64,000 nt of DNA from UBA7662 sp036787895 (GCA_036787895.1 DAIQOK010000001.1:186001-250000); one strand, 5' to 3'. Shown: positions 16,675 through 25,498, counted from the first letter of the stretch. Numbers and translations are program-made. The notes: a model not told the origin generated them from the letters alone.

Positions 16675-18333
16675 TTAGGCGTAACGCTGTCCAACCCACA
16701 CAAACCGCCGGTTGATGTAGTTTGGATCTGTAAAGCTCGCATTACCGGCCGGATTACCTCCGGTAACATGGAAGTCACTGAATGCAGCGTGCTGGTTTAA
16801 ATAAATCGGACCGGTAAGATTAAAAGATACAGGTACAAAAACCGACGCCATTTCATCGGCAATTTGCTCCATTAAGGCAGCATCGGTGGTATACGCACCA
16901 CAGCTGATGGCCCCGTGTTTTTGGGCGAGTTGTTTGGCCAAACGGATAGAATCTGCGGTATTTTTGGTTTTTACAACGATAGCAATTGGTCCAAAAAGCT
17001 CCTTTTCAAAAACCTTTTCCTCCGTTCCATCTACCTGCATCAAAACAGGTGAGGCCAGGCGGGTCTCTGGAAACTCTTCGTTAACGATGGTTTGGGGATT
17101 AACCAGCTGTTTATTCTGACTTTTAGCCATTTCCTTAACCCGATCGGCTGTCATATCGTTTTGTAGTGCAGCCAATACACCCGGACCCATTTTGGGATGT
17201 GCCGCGATGCCTTCGATGGCAGCAGCTAAGGCACCGGCCACTTCGTCAAACGATTTATGTCCATCAGCAGTGTTGATACCACCTTCGGGGATGAAGAAGT
17301 TCTGCGGTGCGGTACACATCTGACCGGAATACAGCGAAACGGCGAAAGCCAAATTGTCTACGACCGCTTTCAAATCGGTGCAGCTGTCGATGATCACCGA
17401 GTTGACGCCGGCCTTCTCTGTAAATACTTCTTTTCCCAATATACTTTGGGCTTCGAGCCAATTACCGAATACACTGTTACCCGTATAATCGATGAGTTTA
17501 ACATCGGGATGAGCTACAAATTCTTTGGCAATCGGGAATTTGCTGGTATCTACAGCAAGTTGACAGGTATTAGGGTCTATATTATTCTCTATCAGTACCT
17601 TTTGCAATTCTGCAACTACAATGGCGATAGGTAAAATAGCCTTGGGATGTGGTTTTACAATGACGGTATTGCCTGTAATCAGACTGGCATACATGCCCGG
17701 AACGGTATTCCAGGTAGGAAAGGTAGAACAACCAATCACTAGGCTTACACCTTTAGGCACAGGGCGCCAGCTTTTTTTCAGGCTCAGATCGAATTTGCCC
17801 ATAGGTTTGGTCCAGGTGGTTTCGGCCGGAAAGCGTGTGAGTTCCTCATATCCCATGGCAATGGCTTCCAAGGCACGGTCGGCCGCATGTGGACCAGATG
17901 CCTGAAACGACATCATAAATGACTGGCCCGTGGTATGCATGGTCGCATAAGCGATCTCGAAAAAACGTGCTTTCATACGCTCCAGACTTTCGATCAACAA
18001 ACCGGCACGATCTGCTACCGAAAGCTTGCGCCAGCTCTGAAAAGCGGTTTTAGCACGCTCCACCACAATTTTATCGGCAAATACCGGATAACGTATGCCC
18101 AAGCCAGTTTGAAGATAAGGGGAGACCTCTTCGCCTTCAAAACGGAGGGGTTGTGCCTGCTCCAATTCACTGAAGTCGGTATTCATGCTATTTTGAAACT
18201 TCAGCAAACCAGCCGCATTGGCTTCTTCGGCATAGGCTTTCGGATTTTCGGGATATTGGGCAAAAAATACACGTTCACGGTTGGCCTGAATGGCACGGTC
18301 GAGTATAGCGCGGTGTTTTTCGAATAAGCTCAT
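16675..18333 (-). CDS. paaN: PaaN-type aldehyde dehydrogenase of phenylacetate degradation
   Basis: A 552-residue member of the aldehyde dehydrogenase superfamily, matching the PaaN group in length and in its N-terminal extension (about residues 1-100) before the ALDH core. The catalytic cysteine is probably in LYSGQMCTAPQNF (near residue 345) and the general-base glutamate in VFTEKAGVNS (near 310). There is no hydratase domain, so it corresponds to the aldehyde-oxidising half of E. coli PaaZ. Expected role: oxidation of the ring-opened CoA semialdehyde. It has its own TACCTTTG promoter box. Assignment is by family resemblance. Confidence 0.85.
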   Translation of the reverse strand: MSLFEKHRAILDRAIQANRERVFFAQYPENPKAYAEEANAAGLLKFQNSMNTDFSELEQAQPLRFEGEEVSPYLQTGLGIRYPVFADKIVVERAKTAFQSWRKLSVADRAGLLIESLERMKARFFEIAYATMHTTGQSFMMSFQASGPHAADRALEAIAMGYEELTRFPAETTWTKPMGKFDLSLKKSWRPVPKGVSLVIGCSTFPTWNTVPGMYASLITGNTVIVKPHPKAILPIAIVVAELQKVLIENNIDPNTCQLAVDTSKFPIAKEFVAHPDVKLIDYTGNSVFGNWLEAQSILGKEVFTEKAGVNSVIIDSCTDLKAVVDNLAFAVSLYSGQMCTAPQNFFIPEGGINTADGHKSFDEVAGALAAAIEGIAAHPKMGPGVLAALQNDMTADRVKEMAKSQNKQLVNPQTIVNEEFPETRLASPVLMQVDGTEEKVFEKELFGPIAIVVKTKNTADSIRLAKQLAQKHGAISCGAYTTDAALMEQIADEMASVFVPVSFNLTGPIYLNQHAAFSDFHVTGGNPAGNASFTDPNYINRRFVWVGQRYA

Positions 18334-18352
18334 GCAAATGTTTTTAACGGCT

Positions 18353-18360
18353 CAAAGGTA
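18353..18360 (-). promoter_or_regulatory. -7 box TACCTTTG before paaN
   Basis: Minus-strand TAnnTTTG match, 19 bases before ATG 18333. Confidence 0.6.
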
Positions 18361-18385
18361 AGGATTCAACCGCTTTGATGGATGA

Positions 18386-19975
18386 TTAGGGAAGGACTAC
18401 TTTCCTAAAAGCTTTTTGGTTCCCTTGCATTATTTCGAGCAGGTATATACCACTTTGTAGTTGGTTTAAGTTTAATATAGTTTCAGCTGTTGAAAAATGA
18501 CCCCTTGAAACTGCTTTTCCCTGCATATCACGTAAGAACCATTTAGTTTGGACTAAATTATTCTCTGATAAACGAATGGTTAGTTGACTATGAACAGCCG
18601 GATTAGGATAAACATCAAATTTCAATACTGATGGGTATTTTGGAAGAGAAGTATACTCATTTCTTGTAATGAGCACCCAACGCGGCACCGATGTCGAAAT
18701 TCCTGGAAATAAAATCGAACCAGAACTGCCAAAATCCGAGGTATAGGTAATGTTTTGATTGACTGGGATCGCCAACCACAAATTAGCTAATTCATCGAAT
18801 ACGCCTAAAGGTGGGTGAGGATTGTTAAAGCCCATGTTTAAAAAAGTTTTGCCCATCCAGTCCATATTTTGTATAATCAATTGATTAATGGGGCCATTAG
18901 CGGCTTTATAAACTACATACTGCTGTGAAAAGAAGCCCCATAGATTACTCGAGGGTAAGGAGGAGAATATCCCATCATGACTAATCGAAAGGGGATATAC
19001 TTCATCGTAGGTATTTCGGAAGGAATCATAGCTGAACTCCGTTTTTAGCTGTCTAAAGCCGCCAGCTAAGCTGTCATCTTCATAAGGTGTAATCCATGTT
19101 AATGGTGAGAAAGTATTAAATGATTTGGACAGTAGATAAGGTTCAAAATCAAAGGTGTTGTGGGCAACAACTTTGATAAACCCGCCTTGCTGATTTTTTA
19201 AATCGCGCCGATACAAATAATTCTGATATCCCGTAATAGGCGTTGCATTGGGCACCTGAAGCCCGAACATTTGTGTAAAATTGGCACAACTTCCGGTAAT
19301 CATCAAGCTGGTATCGCCAAAAGAGGTGATCACTTGTGCGTCAGAAACAGTTCTTGAACCTGTGACTATTTCTTCCCACAAAAGCGCGCCGGTATTGGGG
19401 TTAATGGAAGCAATCCAGCCCGTTATATCATCTGCTAAACCTACTGCCAACAATTCATAATTGTTCAGCTCATGCTTTTTAAGTCGGTGAAAGAAGTTGT
19501 TCTGAGGCCGGTGAACCGACCAAACCCACAACACCTGGCCCTGACGATTCACTTTAAAAACGAAAGGATCGTAGGAAAAAGGGTCGTTATTCACCAAGGT
19601 ATACTGACCTAAAACCAAGGTATCGGCAAAACCTCCACCTAAAATAAATTCATCGTTGCTATAACCAACTATGCTGCTTACCCTGGCATTGCCGTAAAAT
19701 AGCTGAGTAGTGTCTAAAAGTGGGTCAAATGTGCCGTTTTGCCCGTATTTGTACCAGCGTAAGCGGATATTGCCCACTTTTTGTCCCTGAGGCTGGTTGG
19801 AAGGATGGGGGTTGTCTACCGTACTAATAAGAACAGTGTAATCAAAACTTGTCATTGCCGTCCATTCCTGCCTGGCTGTATCTACATCAAATCCTTTTAA
19901 TTGGAAGGGTTGAGCATAAACGTTAGCTGCACTTAAAATTAGCAGCGACAAAAAGGATAACCTCATATTAGCCAT
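18386..19975 (-). CDS. Secreted T9SS protein, PQQ/YVTN-like strands
   Basis: About 529 residues. The likely start is ATG 19975 (MANMRLSFLSLLILSAANVYA), with a signal peptide ending at YAQ; ATG 19966 is an alternative, and the longer frame to a TTG at 20005 is not needed. The last 75 residues form a type A sorting domain (FDVYPNPAVHSQLTI, RDMQGKAVS, SGIYLLEI). The middle resembles T9SS proteins that report measured events in beta-propeller-like repeats (GQVLWVWS, GALLWEEIV), but I see no catalytic motif. Function unknown; expected at the cell surface or released. Confidence 0.8.
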   Translation of the reverse strand: MANMRLSFLSLLILSAANVYAQPFQLKGFDVDTARQEWTAMTSFDYTVLISTVDNPHPSNQPQGQKVGNIRLRWYKYGQNGTFDPLLDTTQLFYGNARVSSIVGYSNDEFILGGGFADTLVLGQYTLVNNDPFSYDPFVFKVNRQGQVLWVWSVHRPQNNFFHRLKKHELNNYELLAVGLADDITGWIASINPNTGALLWEEIVTGSRTVSDAQVITSFGDTSLMITGSCANFTQMFGLQVPNATPITGYQNYLYRRDLKNQQGGFIKVVAHNTFDFEPYLLSKSFNTFSPLTWITPYEDDSLAGGFRQLKTEFSYDSFRNTYDEVYPLSISHDGIFSSLPSSNLWGFFSQQYVVYKAANGPINQLIIQNMDWMGKTFLNMGFNNPHPPLGVFDELANLWLAIPVNQNITYTSDFGSSGSILFPGISTSVPRWVLITRNEYTSLPKYPSVLKFDVYPNPAVHSQLTIRLSENNLVQTKWFLRDMQGKAVSRGHFSTAETILNLNQLQSGIYLLEIMQGNQKAFRKVVLP

Positions 19976-20104
19976 ATTTAATGGTTGAATATAACAAATA
20001 ATCAAACCAACGACAGCCGGACATTTCTTTAGGTGACAATTTAATGACCAACTATTGTTTGTTTGATTCGGATTATATAACTTTAAGTTGATTTAGCGAC
20101 AACC

Positions 20105-20212
20105 ATGTTACAGTATACACCCTCTAAAGCCGGTCGAAGCGACATTTCCCTGTCGCACTGCATTCGCTTTACCTGCAAGTGTATTACTACCTTACCCGAG
20201 TTATTGGATTAG
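20105..20212 (+). CDS. Possible 35-residue leader peptide
   Basis: A short frame from ATG 20105 to TAG 20210-20212, too short to be called by length alone. The product has a Cys-rich patch, HCIRFTCKC, at residues 19-27, and no signal peptide. It lies wholly inside the 5' leader of the lipoprotein gene at 20265. Its stop codon is embedded in the left arm (20206-20213) of a stem whose right arm covers the bases just before the lipoprotein start. A weak box TAACTTTA is at 20078-20085. Coding is unproven; it may be chance. Confidence 0.25.
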   Translation: MLQYTPSKAGRSDISLSHCIRFTCKCITTLPELLD

Positions 20213-20258
20213 AATAAGTGTGATTTGCTGTTAAACAGCAGTTCTTCCAGTCTAATCC
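20206..20258 (+). promoter_or_regulatory. Leader stem masking the lipoprotein start region
   Basis: Perfect 8-bp inverted repeat GGATTAGA (20206-20213) / TCTAATCC (20251-20258) enclosing a small hairpin TGCTG / CAGCA (20226-20240). The right arm is 7-14 bases before the ATG at 20265. A further hairpin GCGACA / TGTCGC (20139-20156) lies upstream, with another copy of GCGACA at 20096-20101. A regulatory role is inference. Confidence 0.35.
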
Positions 20259-20264
20259 TCAATC

Positions 20265-20906
20265 ATGAAAAACATAATATTATGCCTTATGGTGACCATA
20301 GTCGCCTTGGGTTGCATTAAAGAAGGTTCTGTAGAAGGGTCGGCAGTACGAACACGATTTCAATTTTCCGGTAAAATCACGCAAGAAGGCAGCACTTTAG
20401 CGGTTCCTACAGGGCTTTGTACCGTTCAACTGGTTAGAAAAGCGGTTTACTTTAAGGATGTTTTGGCGAAGTCGGTAACAGACATGGCAGGAAACTATAC
20501 CTTAAATTTCAGTTCGAATTTGAGTAAGACTAACTGTTTTATTGAAGTTAAACTTCCTTCATTCAATCTGCAAGGTGGTTATTGGCCTTATGTAGCGCCT
20601 ATCCCTGTAGAGCCGGGTACTGGCCAAAAGCTTGATATCGAAGTGCCCACTTATGGCATTTTGCTGGCTCAGTTCAGAAATAGGGGAGCGGATAACGTTT
20701 CAAACTTAATCCTCAACATAGACAATCTGGTTATTCCGATTCCGCTTCATGCCCCAGCTGATCGATACTTTACTTTAAAGGGCAATGCCACTTCAGTTTT
20801 GAGCTGTACATACACTATCAATGGCGTACAATACAGTGAGGCCAATTCGACCTATGTCACAGGATACGATACGGTAATTCAGCTCATTGAATATGGCATG
20901 CCATAA
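20265..20906 (+). CDS. Hypothetical lipoprotein
   Basis: A 213-residue protein with a leader ending in VALGCIKEG (Cys at about residue 17), so probably a lipoprotein. The mature part starts with a beta-sandwich-like stretch (FQFSGKITQEG ... TDMAGNYTLNF) that resembles the carboxypeptidase-regulatory-like fold found in Bacteroidota surface proteins, then a second beta-rich part. It lies 38 bases before the next secreted protein on the same strand and is probably co-transcribed. No named family recognised. Confidence 0.7.
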   Translation: MKNIILCLMVTIVALGCIKEGSVEGSAVRTRFQFSGKITQEGSTLAVPTGLCTVQLVRKAVYFKDVLAKSVTDMAGNYTLNFSSNLSKTNCFIEVKLPSFNLQGGYWPYVAPIPVEPGTGQKLDIEVPTYGILLAQFRNRGADNVSNLILNIDNLVIPIPLHAPADRYFTLKGNATSVLSCTYTINGVQYSEANSTYVTGYDTVIQLIEYGMP

Positions 20907-20944
20907 CGCTCTTTTTTTCAACTCCAATAAATTGATATTCAATA

Positions 20945-21556
20945 ATGAAACATATACTAGTGGTTTTGGGATTACTCCTTTCTTTAGAAAAACCTATTAA
21001 AGCGCAAACGCCAAAAGAAGAGCTGCGGTTGGATTTGGTGACCATTGAAGTAGGAACCATAATAGCAGATAACGATCGGATAGGACTTCATACAGGACTG
21101 CATTTACGTGCAAAAAAGCATTTGGTTCAACTCCAATATAGTTTAGAGCGTCAGCTTGATTTTGACATAGAATGGATGGCGGATGGCGCACCGAAAAAAG
21201 CAGCGGTAATTGGGTCAGATTATTTCGGTTTGTTGTATGGCTATAGTTTGGTGTTCCAATCTAATTTTCAACTGACACCTTCACTGGGTTTTGTAGTTGG
21301 TAAGGAATTATACCGAACCGGGCAATACGACGAGGTAGAAGGTTTTTTATGGAATACCTATGCTTACTATTACCAGCTAAATGATTATTTCGGAGCCAGT
21401 TGTGCCTTGAGAGCGCAGTATCAGTACCGCTTTTTAGGTATTCCCTTAAATTCTTTTGCCCAAATTCAAATGAATTATTACGGTAGAGGGGCAATTTCTT
21501 TGAGGACTGGTCTGGCTCTTAATATTTACAAGAGAAAACCAAAGTCACAACTGTGA
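20945..21556 (+). CDS. Hypothetical secreted beta-rich protein
   Basis: A 203-residue protein with a signal peptide (MKHILVVLGLLLSLEKPIKA, cut near AQT) and amphipathic strands such as LHLRAKKHLVQLQYSLERQL and FGLLYGYSLVF, ending in ALNIYKRKPKSQL. It resembles small outer-membrane barrel proteins but I cannot name a family. It follows the lipoprotein at 20265 and likely belongs with it. The stop codon sits inside a hairpin (21541-21560). Confidence 0.65.
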   Translation: MKHILVVLGLLLSLEKPIKAQTPKEELRLDLVTIEVGTIIADNDRIGLHTGLHLRAKKHLVQLQYSLERQLDFDIEWMADGAPKKAAVIGSDYFGLLYGYSLVFQSNFQLTPSLGFVVGKELYRTGQYDEVEGFLWNTYAYYYQLNDYFGASCALRAQYQYRFLGIPLNSFAQIQMNYYGRGAISLRTGLALNIYKRKPKSQL

Positions 21557-21560
21557 CTTT
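21541..21560 (+). terminator. Hairpin overlapping the stop codon of the 20945 gene
   Basis: AAAGTCACAACTGTGACTTT is an inverted repeat of 8-9 bp with a 2-4 base loop that contains the TGA stop (21554-21556). It ends in only three T, so termination strength is doubtful. Confidence 0.5.
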
Positions 21561-21632
21561 CTGGGCATGGGAGCACCTTTTCAAAGTCATTCGTATTTTT
21601 CCAAAGCAGCATTTAATTTAAGGCAGCATGCT

Positions 21633-21640
21633 TAACTTCG
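21633..21640 (+). promoter_or_regulatory. -7 box TAACTTCG before acyl-CoA carboxyltransferase
   Basis: TAnnTTCG variant whose last base is only 4 bases before ATG 21645, implying a leaderless mRNA or use of the next in-frame ATG at 21660. Confidence 0.45.
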
Positions 21641-21644
21641 CCAC

Positions 21645-23189
21645 ATGAGCGATAAAGTCATGCAACTGGATAAGATGATCGCTGAAGCCAAATTGGGCGG
21701 CGGTCAGAAACGTATTGATTCTCAACACAGCAAGGGTAAACTTACTGCCCGTGAACGACTGGATGTGCTGCTCGACCCGGGTAGCTTTGAGGAGATAGGC
21801 ATGTTGGTTACCCACCGTTCGTCGGATTTTGGTCTCGACCGTGAACATTATTTGGGCGATGGGGTAGTAACCGGTTACGGCACAATCAATGGGCGTCCGG
21901 TATATGTGTACTCGCAAGACTTTACTGTATTTGGGGGCTCATTGTCGGAAACCCATGCCGAAAAAATCTGCAAGGTGATGGATTTATCGATGAAAAACGG
22001 CGTTCCCATCATCGGTTTGAATGATTCCGGCGGTGCGCGCATACAGGAGGGGGTAGTCTCGCTGGCCGGTTATGCCGACATCTTTTACCGCAATGTACAG
22101 GCATCGGGTGTAGTACCTCAAATAAGCGCTATCATGGGCCCCTGTGCCGGTGGTGCGGTGTATTCGCCGGCCATGACGGATTTCATTTTGATGGTCGAAA
22201 AAACGAGCTATATGTTCGTTACCGGTCCCAATGTGGTTAAAACCGTCACCCATGAAGATGTAACCAGCGAAGAGTTGGGAGGTGCCATGACCCATGCCAG
22301 CAAATCAGGTGTGACCCACTTTGCGAGTGCCAACGAAATTGCTTGTTTGAATGATATCAAAGCACTTTTGTCCTACCTGCCTCAAAATTGTGAGGAAGAA
22401 GCTCCGGCAGTAGCCTATGAATCGCAAGGAGAAGAGCAGCGGCCTAAACTCGCTTCAATCATCCCCGACAATCCAAATCAGCCTTACGATATACGCGAAG
22501 TCATCGAAGAAATCATCGATAACGGCAGCTTCCTGGAGGTTCATAAAGATTATGCCGAGAATATAGTCGTAGGTTTTGCCCGTCTGGCAGGCCGCAGTAT
22601 TGGGATAGTTGCCAACCAACCCGCGTCGCTCGCAGGTGTGCTCGACATCAATTCTTCGAAAAAAGCAGCCCGCTTTGTGCGTTGCTGCGATTCATTTAAT
22701 GTGCCATTATTGGTTTTGGAAGATGTGCCGGGCTTTTTGCCGGGAACCGACCAGGAATGGAACGCCATCATCACCAATGGCGCGAAATTATTGTACGCCT
22801 TTAGCGAGGCAACAGTGCCGCGTATTACGGTTATCACGCGTAAAGCTTATGGCGGTGCTTATGATGTGATGAATAGCAAACACATCGGTGCCGACATGAA
22901 TTTCGCCTGGCCAACTGCCGAAATTGCCGTTATGGGCTCGAAAGGCGCCACCGAAATCATCTTTAAGGCTGAAATTGCAGCTGCCAGCGACGGTCAGGCC
23001 AAATTCCAGGAGAAGGTAGACGAGTACACCGAAAAATTTGCCAATCCTTACCGGGCAGCGGCACGCGGCTTTGTGGATGAAGTGATTCGACCAGAAGATA
23101 CCCGCCGGAAACTCATCCGCGCCTTCAAAATGATTGAGACCAAAGCTGTAAAACTGCCACGCAAAAAGCACGGCAACATACCCTTATAA
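21645..23189 (+). CDS. Acyl-CoA carboxylase carboxyltransferase (propionyl-CoA carboxylase beta type)
   Basis: Biotin-dependent carboxyltransferase of 514 residues that moves CO2 from carboxybiotin to an acyl-CoA, most often propionyl-CoA to methylmalonyl-CoA. Motifs include KGKLTARERLDVLLDPGSFE (near 30), NDSGGARIQEGV (near 125), GPCAGGAVYSPAMTDF (near 165) and the second crotonase half with GAYDVMNSKHIGAD (near 405). No biotin carboxylase or biotin carrier gene is next to it. Methylmalonyl-CoA decarboxylase alpha is an alternative of the same fold. The start could be 21645 or 21660. Confidence 0.92.
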   Translation: MSDKVMQLDKMIAEAKLGGGQKRIDSQHSKGKLTARERLDVLLDPGSFEEIGMLVTHRSSDFGLDREHYLGDGVVTGYGTINGRPVYVYSQDFTVFGGSLSETHAEKICKVMDLSMKNGVPIIGLNDSGGARIQEGVVSLAGYADIFYRNVQASGVVPQISAIMGPCAGGAVYSPAMTDFILMVEKTSYMFVTGPNVVKTVTHEDVTSEELGGAMTHASKSGVTHFASANEIACLNDIKALLSYLPQNCEEEAPAVAYESQGEEQRPKLASIIPDNPNQPYDIREVIEEIIDNGSFLEVHKDYAENIVVGFARLAGRSIGIVANQPASLAGVLDINSSKKAARFVRCCDSFNVPLLVLEDVPGFLPGTDQEWNAIITNGAKLLYAFSEATVPRITVITRKAYGGAYDVMNSKHIGADMNFAWPTAEIAVMGSKGATEIIFKAEIAAASDGQAKFQEKVDEYTEKFANPYRAAARGFVDEVIRPEDTRRKLIRAFKMIETKAVKLPRKKHGNIPL

Positions 23190-23200
23190 ATTTTATTCAA

Positions 23201-23842
23201 GTGAACTCACGTAATTCATTGATTTTAAATGTAGTGCTTAGCATTGCAGTAATTGTATTGTACATCCTGCACTTCAATGCAGGTACAACTACCAAAAGCA
23301 GTGATGCTGATCAATCGGAAGCTGTCTGGATAGAAGACACTACGCTTGCGCAAAAGGCTTTGACGTCATCCCGCCCGTTAAAAGTGGTTTTTATCCGTGC
23401 CGACAGCATTTATGTAAAGTACGAATATTTCACCAACCTTAAAAAAGGCATAGAAGCCAAAACCCGCCGGTCGGAAGCAGAATTGGAAGGAGAGATGAAA
23501 CGATTGGAAAAAGACTATGAGGATGCTCAACGTCGTGCCCAAAACATGAGCAAAGAGCAAATTATGGAGCTGGAGCAGCGATTTGGCCAGCGTCAGCAGG
23601 GTTTAGCTCAATTACGCGATCGATTGGCCGATGAATTAGCCGTAGAAGAGGAAAAACTCAACAAACAGCTCCGCAGCAAGGTCCAGGATTACTTCAACCG
23701 AATTGCCAGTGAAAACGACTTCGATTATATTGTCTCCTATTTCCCGGGCTCTAACGTGATTTGGGCCAATGATAGTCTGGATATAACCGCCAAGGTGTTG
23801 AATGACTTGAATCGTGAATACCGTGAAAGTCGCAAAAAGTAA
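23201..23842 (+). CDS. OmpH/Skp-like periplasmic chaperone
   Basis: A 213-residue protein with an N-terminal hydrophobic segment (about residues 7-25) and a long charged coiled coil (about 80-165, rich in E, K, R, Q), ending with a small beta domain (DYIVSYFPGSNVIWANDSLDIT), the arrangement of OmpH/Skp chaperones that escort outer-membrane proteins. It starts with GTG at 23201; no ATG is available nearby upstream. It follows the carboxyltransferase by 11 bases and is probably co-transcribed, without an obvious functional link. Confidence 0.85.
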   Translation: MNSRNSLILNVVLSIAVIVLYILHFNAGTTTKSSDADQSEAVWIEDTTLAQKALTSSRPLKVVFIRADSIYVKYEYFTNLKKGIEAKTRRSEAELEGEMKRLEKDYEDAQRRAQNMSKEQIMELEQRFGQRQQGLAQLRDRLADELAVEEEKLNKQLRSKVQDYFNRIASENDFDYIVSYFPGSNVIWANDSLDITAKVLNDLNREYRESRKK

Positions 23843-23870
23843 ATTTTAGACTGATTAGCTAAACGCTGCT

Positions 23871-24884
23871 ATGTATACCCATAAAACCATTCGGTTCAAA
23901 AGTATACTTAAGATTATGGGTTTTCACCTGATCTGGCTCACCCTTTGGGCCAGTTTGGTGGCCTTGGTTTTTCATTATACCCGCTGGCGATGGATGGTGA
24001 TTCCCTGGGTTCCGGTTAGTCTAATTGGTACGGCAGTGGCCTTTTATGTTGGCTTCAAAAACAACCAGGCCTACGATCGTTTGTGGGAGGGGCGAAAAAT
24101 CTGGGGTGGCATTGTAAACTCCAGCCGATCATTTGCCAGCGCACTTTTGGCATTTTTGAAAGAAAAAGAAGCTACTGAAAGCTCAAAAATTATCGTCTAC
24201 CGACATATCGCCTGGTTATATCAACTCCGTGCGCAATTGCTTGAGCCCATGCCTTGGGAACATGCCAGCCAAAACGACCCGGTGGGTATAGTGAATCGCA
24301 GTCGCATGAAAACAACCGGAATTGGCATTTTAGATCCGGATTTAACCTCGAAAGCCTTACAGCAATATCTGAACAGCACCGATTTGGCTGCTATGGGTAA
24401 AATACGAGGAAACAAAGCCATGCAGCTAATTCATCAGCAGGCAGAAAGTCTGGCCGAACTGCACAATAACGGTAATTTATCAGCCTATCACCATGTTCAT
24501 CTCCAACAACTTCTCAATGAGCTGGTCGCCCAACAGGGTATGGCCGAACGTGTCAAAAAGTTCCCATTACCCCGGCAATACGCCACAGCCAGCTTCATTT
24601 TTGTGGTCATATTCATCCTTTTCTTACCTCTCGGCATGGTGAATGAGTTCGACAAACTGGGTGAGTGGGGGATATGGGTTTCTATCCCATTTTGTGTGAT
24701 AGTTGGCTGGGTGTATGTGTTTATGGAGCTGGTCGGCGACTACAGCGAAAATCCTTTCGAAGGACTTAGCAGCGATGTGCCCATGTATGCTATCAGCAGG
24801 GGTATTGAAATTGATTTGAAGGGGATGTTGGGTGAAACCGATCTTCCTGAACCGGTGAAGGCCGTGAATGGGGTTTTACTCTAA
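23871..24884 (+). CDS. Bestrophin-family anion channel
   Basis: A 337-residue inner-membrane protein of the bestrophin/UPF0187 family, pentameric ion channels. Family marks are FYVGFKNNQAYDRLWEGRKIWG (near residue 62) and a C-terminal PFEGLSSDVPMYAISRGIEID. Hydrophobic helices lie at about 15-35, 42-62, 240-262 and 268-290. Bacterial members conduct anions or cations; selectivity cannot be told from sequence. It begins 28 bases after the OmpH-like gene. A GGGGTT / AACCCC hairpin (24870-24888) spans its stop. Confidence 0.9.
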   Translation: MYTHKTIRFKSILKIMGFHLIWLTLWASLVALVFHYTRWRWMVIPWVPVSLIGTAVAFYVGFKNNQAYDRLWEGRKIWGGIVNSSRSFASALLAFLKEKEATESSKIIVYRHIAWLYQLRAQLLEPMPWEHASQNDPVGIVNRSRMKTTGIGILDPDLTSKALQQYLNSTDLAAMGKIRGNKAMQLIHQQAESLAELHNNGNLSAYHHVHLQQLLNELVAQQGMAERVKKFPLPRQYATASFIFVVIFILFLPLGMVNEFDKLGEWGIWVSIPFCVIVGWVYVFMELVGDYSENPFEGLSSDVPMYAISRGIEIDLKGMLGETDLPEPVKAVNGVLL

Positions 24885-24888
24885 CCCC
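24870..24888. terminator. Weak hairpin between convergent bestrophin and DUF4256 genes
   Basis: GGGGTT / AACCCC, 6 bp with a 7-base loop, spanning the bestrophin stop codon. No T tract on either side, so it is at best a weak bidirectional stop. Confidence 0.35.
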
Positions 24889-24894
24889 GGCGCT

Positions 24895-25461
24895 CTAGAC
24901 CCGCAAACAAGCCCGAAAACCTCTGGCGCCATAATAGGATTCAGCACCATTGTGGTATACAAACACATGACCATACCGCCAGTCGCAGAACAAGGCGCCA
25001 CCACGTTCACGGATATCACTTGGGGTAAATATCCAACTCGATGTTTTGGTGTCGAATTTGCCAAATTGCTGCAAATAGCGGTATTGGGTCTCATCCAGTA
25101 GTTCAACTCCCATTTCCCGGGCCATACCTATCGCACTGTGGGCAGGTTTGAACTCTTTGCGTGATTCGATGGCATCGGGGTCGTAACTCGTGCTCCGGCG
25201 GCCTTTGGGACTTTCCGGCGCACAGTCGAAGAAGAGAAATTCACCTGTTTTTTCATCTTTGCCCACCACATCCGGTTCTCCGCCGCTGAGCTCCATTTCC
25301 TGCAACGACCAAAGTTTGTCGGGCCTAACTGCTAACCGTGCTTCTACATCAGTCCAGTGAATACCCGCATGTCTGTTTTTGTTTTTTTCAAAACGGTTTT
25401 TGAGCAGTTGCAGGAGCTCCATTTGAACATCTGCCGGTAATATATTTTTTGTCGTTGCCAT
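24895..25461 (-). CDS. DUF4256 family protein
   Basis: A 188-residue soluble protein with the conserved family pattern: WSLQEMELSGGEPDVVG (near 50), FFDCAPESPKGRRSTSYD (near 77) and a C-terminal VFVYHNGAESYYGARGFR. The function of DUF4256 is unknown. It is the last gene of the ArsR-SRPBCC-DoxX run, 37 bases after DoxX; I recall this combination from other bacteria, which suggests a role under the same regulator. No signal peptide or membrane segment. Confidence 0.88.
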   Translation of the reverse strand: MATTKNILPADVQMELLQLLKNRFEKNKNRHAGIHWTDVEARLAVRPDKLWSLQEMELSGGEPDVVGKDEKTGEFLFFDCAPESPKGRRSTSYDPDAIESRKEFKPAHSAIGMAREMGVELLDETQYRYLQQFGKFDTKTSSWIFTPSDIRERGGALFCDWRYGHVFVYHNGAESYYGARGFRACLRV

Positions 25462-25498
25462 AGGCTGTTTTCTAAAGATAGGTCCTATAAATACGGGT

